This document shows positions 7,709 to 10,994 of a stretch of DNA of 10,994 bases, in pieces. The first letter of the stretch is position 1. Every line of letters starts with the position of its first letter. Both the position numbers and the translations under genes were made by a program. Under the pieces are notes generated by a model, which was not told the DNA's origin, did not search any database, and saw nothing but the letters and a program-made list of their open reading frames with translations. The stretch covers positions 26,688-37,681 of the forward strand of contig UZAN01044159.1 in the NCBI GenBank assembly GCA_900618425.1. The letters are read 5' to 3'. The stretch is from Echinostoma caproni. Lineage: Eukaryota > Platyhelminthes > Trematoda > Plagiorchiida > Echinostomatidae.

Positions 7709-8810
7709 AAGAGGATCGGAAGGTTTGAAAGCAGCCGTCTGATCGACGCTAAATCAACGGAACATCGACCATTTGTAAGGTCAATGTTAGGACCGGAAAT
7801 GAAATTCGCACTGTTAATTCTCAGTAATTGTTTGTTCTTCCCCATGATTTTTTTGACATGTGTCATTTGCGGGGTGGAGCAGGAGAGCTTAGGCGTTGTT
7901 TCGAGCCCTACACATGTGGGGGTGAGGTTCTAAAACCAAACCATCATCGCATTCGCTGTGGTACTTGACTATGAATCCTTTACTGAGAATGGGATGTCTT
8001 TGTCACTGAGATCGGTTTCAGCTAGACGTAAGAACACTACTTTAGTCAGTGAATTAATTGTTCCTGTGTTCGTCCACCAAAAGTGTCCGTTCGAACAGTT
8101 GGATGTTCATGCTAAATATTCAAGGCAGTTAACTCGGTATCACAGTTCTAGCTCGTGCGAGCGAATTGTTGCACAGTACTGAAGTGATAGCGTGGCATGC
8201 AAACCAGATCTAAAAGCAATGGTGAAAATTTGGATCATTTTGATCTGAATACTATGTCGTGGTTGGAGAATATCTTGAACGAATGATGAATCAAAGGCCG
8301 CCCTAAAAGGAGAATGGCTTCCCGAAGTTGCACTGAATGTGTTGTCTAGCCTGGCTACGAAACGTCTGCGAGCAACACTTCTAGCTCGGAGAACACACCA
8401 ACAGTAATGTACATAGAATGCCAGCAATGGGTGATAATTTTGTCAAGGCATTATTTAACATTCTTTATCACATTCCCACTTTCATAAAAATTGAGCAGTA
8501 TACGTAAGCTTTTTCTATCACTGCTTTTTGAATTCCCAGCGATTACACTTGGAAGTGGGGATCCGATAAAAAATTTGACTAGTGGTGAAAGTTCAAATAG
8601 TATGTAAGCCCTTAGGAGTCACCGATATCGATAATCATATATTTTTATCATTAGTTATTGCCATATATGTTACTGCACAATGATAGTAACAAGCCTTTCA
8701 CAGTGGACTTCCCGTCGTGCCACAGCCTTAAATCTATTTCCATTTAGTTACGGCCATCGTTCCGCGAGCAGCCAGGATCGGGATTCACGCCTATGCCTCA
8801 GTCATGCCTG
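7709..8810. other. No supportable gene; possible repeat at 8230-8430
   Basis: Frames in this stretch have no recognised domain. The part from about 8230 to 8430 has the feel of a dispersed repeat, including ACGAAACGTCTGCGAGC at 8359-8375, but I see no second copy in the window. TTCTAGCTCG occurs at both about 8146 and about 8379. GCTCG-TG-CGAGC at about 8151-8162 is a small palindrome. Confidence 0.35.
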
Positions 8811-8877
8811 TCACGTGACGGTTCATCGATTGCCCAAAACGAATCAATGCTGCCAGGACAGCAATCATCACGTGACA
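8811..8877. repeat. Inverted repeat with CACGTG at each end
   Basis: TCACGTGA occurs at 8811-8818 and at 8868-8875. Reading inward, ATCGATTGC on the left can pair with GCAATCAT on the right, so the segment forms an interrupted inverted repeat with several unpaired bases. CACGTG is the canonical E-box for bHLH factors; use as such here is inference. Confidence 0.45.
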
Positions 8878-8903
8878 TATCCGACTTAATGTCGCGAAAT
8901 GGG

Positions 8904-8935
8904 GACGTCAGGTGGCCGGACGGACACCTAACGTC
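8904..8935. repeat. 11-bp imperfect hairpin with ACGTCA half-sites
   Basis: GACGTCAGGTG (8904-8914) and CACCTAACGTC (8925-8935) pair at 10 of 11 positions around a 10-base loop. Each arm carries ACGT, and ACGTCA (CRE half-site) can be read at 8905-8910 and 8931-8936. Confidence 0.6.
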
Positions 8936-8989
8936 ACGAACACCATGCGGACAGGGTTGCACAGATGAGATGAGACTACCGAGGTAATC

Positions 8990-8996
8990 TATATAG
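8990..8996 (+). promoter_or_regulatory. TATA-like sequence downstream of the palindromic block
   Basis: TATATAG lies about 55 bases after the second CRE-like half-site. In an AT-rich genome such a string is expected often by chance. I list it only because it follows E-box and CRE-like palindromes in promoter-like order. No coding region follows within the next 400 bases. Confidence 0.15.
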
Positions 8997-9438
8997 AATC
9001 GCCTCGTGATCGCTCTCAAACGCAAGCAGTGTTCATCCTAGGTCGTAGATTGATCGATTGATCGATTACTATGTGCGGCTTACCAAACTGAAGATGATGG
9101 GAACAAAGTGTGTCAGCCAGGAAATAAAGTATGACTGACCGAACAAATGAATTTTTTATAAGGATAAATGAAAACCCTCGGGGTTAGTCAACTCGACGTA
9201 ATCAAATGACGATTTTCTGTCTAACATTTGTTTGAAGCAGCAAATAAATAAATAAATAAAAATAAGTTAAATAAACATAAATAAGATTTTTTCACTTGTG
9301 TTGACATATTTCTTTGAAAGCTCATGTCGCACATTGATATTACTCAAGCAGAAAAAAGTAGACCACTGAGACAAAATCTGCTCCGTAGTCTTGCTATTTT
9401 CACACAGACTTGGAAACCGGAAACATCACGGTACTCAT
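8997..9438. other. No supportable gene; short tandem repeats
   Basis: The 8-base unit GATTGATC is repeated about 2.5 times at 9048-9067, and an ATAA microsatellite follows at 9242. The rest is AT-rich with no recognised feature. The terminal inverted repeat expected beyond the end of the Tc1-like gene was not found by eye. Confidence 0.4.
9242..9285. repeat. AAAT/ATAA tetranucleotide microsatellite
   Basis: AAAT-type units run perfectly over 9242-9260, then imperfectly (AATAAG, TTAAAT, AAACAT) to about 9285. Confidence 0.85.
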
Positions 9439-10088
9439 TCAACATAACTTATGGATTAGTAAGTGACCTAAACTATTATCTCCTCTTTTAAAAACCTCAC
9501 TAACTCTCGAAGTCATACTAGCAAAGAACTCTTCAATGTAGTATGCATCGGTTCTTAGCACTGTTTTTCAAGGCCTCTTTCCAGCTTTTGATATCTAAAA
9601 TATCCTGCTCGTCATGCTTCTGTCCCGAGGTCGCAAATGTTTCCGATCGGATCCAGATCAGGTAAATAGGCTGACAAAGTTAGCCAAAGGGGATGTAGTA
9701 TGTACTCCCACACATGCATTCATTAGTTGAGCCACGTAACACATCCAATCAGAATCTGAAGTTAACATCCGTTCATTCGAATTGTCCACAAAACCCTGAA
9801 TGGAACTGTTGTCGCCTTGTGCAACCGAATGGGTTTCACCACCAACCACACATGCTCTGGTGCTCGCCACACACGAATTATTCCGCTGCAGTGTCTCAAG
9901 AAGAACTTCGAGTCACCCAACCAGATCACCTGCCGCCGCAGTTCTCCACACAATAGAGTTTTACAACTTCGTGCGATCAGTTTCTGGGTAGCCTGAAATT
10001 CAGTTGCCCTGGGCGTCGGATTGATAACATGTGTGACTAGCTCATTCTTGGAGTACATTCGGTCACACATTATTTTGTCCGACAGCAT
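9439..10088 (-). pseudogene. Tc1-like transposase pseudogene (Tc1/mariner superfamily)
   Basis: Tc1 transposases cut and paste their own element using a DDE triad. On the minus strand VIWLGDSKF (D codon 9912-9914) stands for the family's WSDESKF around the first Asp, followed by RVWRAPEH for RVWRKPGE. After a frame change, TSDSDW (DSD at 9748-9756) aligns with QDNDP at the second Asp. In a further frame AYLPDLDPIGNICD (PDLDP at 9648-9662) aligns with the hallmark YSPDLNPIENIWD. The third catalytic residue, Glu in PIEN, is Gly here (codon GGA, 9642-9644). Then DILDIKSWKEAL and YIEEFFASMTSRVSEVFKRG match the C-terminal part, ending at a stop at 9439-9441. Frameshifts and internal stops make it non-functional. 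The N-terminal DNA-binding domain is not recognisable. The right end lies next to the LINE fragment. Confidence 0.78.
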
Positions 10089-10103
10089 TTTCCACAGTAA
10101 TCA

Positions 10104-10994
10104 TTTACAATGGTTCCACTTAGGAGGACTCAAACCCCGGAGAAGGTTAGGGCCTATGGTGAACTCTCACTCTTATTTTTGTCACTAGTGGGGCACGACG
10201 GGATTGCTCTATCTCTCCCTATCTCTTCAATTTTATGATAGATGATGTTCTAAGAAAAGCGTTTCTCAACGTAACGAACGCTGGAGCAGAGGTTCTTTCA
10301 GGAGACAGAGTCGTATATTAAGATCATGCCGATGATATTGCCTTACTCGGTGACAATGCACCGACGATTCGAGACTCGCTGAGTCGTTTGACAATTAGGA
10401 TTACTCGTTATGGCATGTCGTTTGCACGTTCAAAGTGTAAAGTGTTGTTGCAAGATTGTCAGGAAACCGTTCCTGTGCTTTCGTTGGGTAAACGCATTCC
10501 GGAAGTGATCAAAAGTGTCGTCTATCTCGGGATTTGCATAATGGCTGGTGGAGGTGTGGGTGAGATCTCTCAACGCATAATCAAAGCTAGATTAGCGTTT
10601 GCTAATCTGCGGCATCTCTGGCGCCGGTGTAACATCCCTTTTACTGTAAGGACGTGTGTACTGAGCAACGGTAAGCGCCGTGTAGTTCTATGGCTGCCAA
10701 ACATGGCCTCTCCCAGCAGATCATGTCCAACGGCCATCCGTCTTCGACAACCGTTGTCTGCGCAACATGGCCCGCGTATAGTGGGGGCATCGCGTGAATA
10801 CCGATGAGGTCAGACGACATGTGTTAGGGTCGAATAGTTTTCCACTGAGCAAAGCCGCTTCATTGCATCGTCCTGGTGGCTAGGGTATATCCTACGAATG
10901 CCTGAACAACGTCTGCCAGACTGTTAGGACGGAGCGCACAAAATCCGTCCTGCCACGCAGCGACGCGCGTCACACCACAAGTGCGCTCGTGACG
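10104..10994 (+). pseudogene. Non-LTR retrotransposon (LINE) reverse transcriptase fragment, 5'-truncated and frameshifted
   Basis: LINE reverse transcriptases copy element RNA at the target site. TPEKVRAYGELS (about 10125-10169) is followed, after a frameshift at about 10170-10184, by TSGARRDCSISPYLFNF (from 10184), matching the family's SGVRQGCPISPFLFNF. HADD (10325-10336) is the catalytic Y/F-A-D-D box, and an in-frame TAA sits just before it (10319-10321). YGMSFARSKCKVLLQD, VVYLGICIMAGGGVGEISQR and KARLAFANLRHLWRR follow. A frameshift near 10650 leads to FYGCQTWPLPADHVQ and VFDNRCLRNMARV, with stops at 10662, 10683 and 10779. Another near 10870 leads to LRMPEQRLP (10892-10918). The reading becomes uncertain after 10920. 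The phrases recall retrotransposons common in flukes; I do not assign a clade (RTE or CR1-like) from memory. The endonuclease domain and 5' part of the element are missing. Confidence 0.92.

Noticed and set aside
7525..7866. Minus-strand 113-codon frame rich in Leu, Ser and Phe.
   Set aside because: Its composition comes from purine-rich plus-strand DNA including the AG microsatellite; no domain seen.
7865..7925. Possible A and B boxes around GTGGAGCAGGAGAGC and GTTTCGAGCCC.
   Set aside because: The boxes are only about 25 bases apart and no acceptor stem pairs, so no tRNA-like fold is possible.
1..10994. CRISPR arrays, bacterial operons and prophage.
   Set aside because: No regularly spaced repeats, no ribosome binding sites with dense coding; the content is eukaryotic retroelement and transposon debris.

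Overview
This looks like a gene-poor piece of a metazoan genome, most likely a trematode flatworm. It is AT-rich, has no dense operon-like coding, and every open frame is short and without a recognisable host domain. The identifiable content is mobile-element debris. The best clue to the host is the LINE fragment at the right end. Its phrases (HADDIAL, YGMSFARSKCKVLLQD, RIIKARLAFANLRHLW, LRMPEQRLP) match what I remember of retrotransposons common in flukes. A tRNA-headed SINE carrying a hammerhead ribozyme fits too, because schistosome S-alpha SINEs have the same design. The species cannot be named from sequence alone.

Layout: 1-2690 has no gene I can support. It holds a few short tandem or inverted repeats and one ambiguous base at 1724. 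A 72-nt tRNA-like sequence at 2698-2769, with A and B boxes, is probably the head of a SINE. The stretch 2770-3844 is unassigned. The most interesting region is 3845-4350, which holds three pieces of one SINE family: an antisense copy (A), a short sense tail (B) and a longer sense copy with tRNA-like head and tail (C). In A and C a type I hammerhead ribozyme fold sits between the tRNA-like head and the tail. Piece B begins almost exactly at the predicted self-cleavage site. From 4351 to about 9438 I see no supportable gene, only microsatellites, hairpins, a GC-rich block at 6100-6360, a partial hammerhead-like motif near 8330 and a GC-rich palindromic block at 8811-8996.

At 9439-10088 (minus strand) lies a broken Tc1-like transposase whose third catalytic residue appears changed from E to G. 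Immediately to its right, from about 10104 to the window end, is a 5'-truncated, frameshifted LINE reverse transcriptase on the plus strand. The elements do not form a pathway. The LINE class could have supplied reverse transcription for the SINEs, but nothing here shows that directly.
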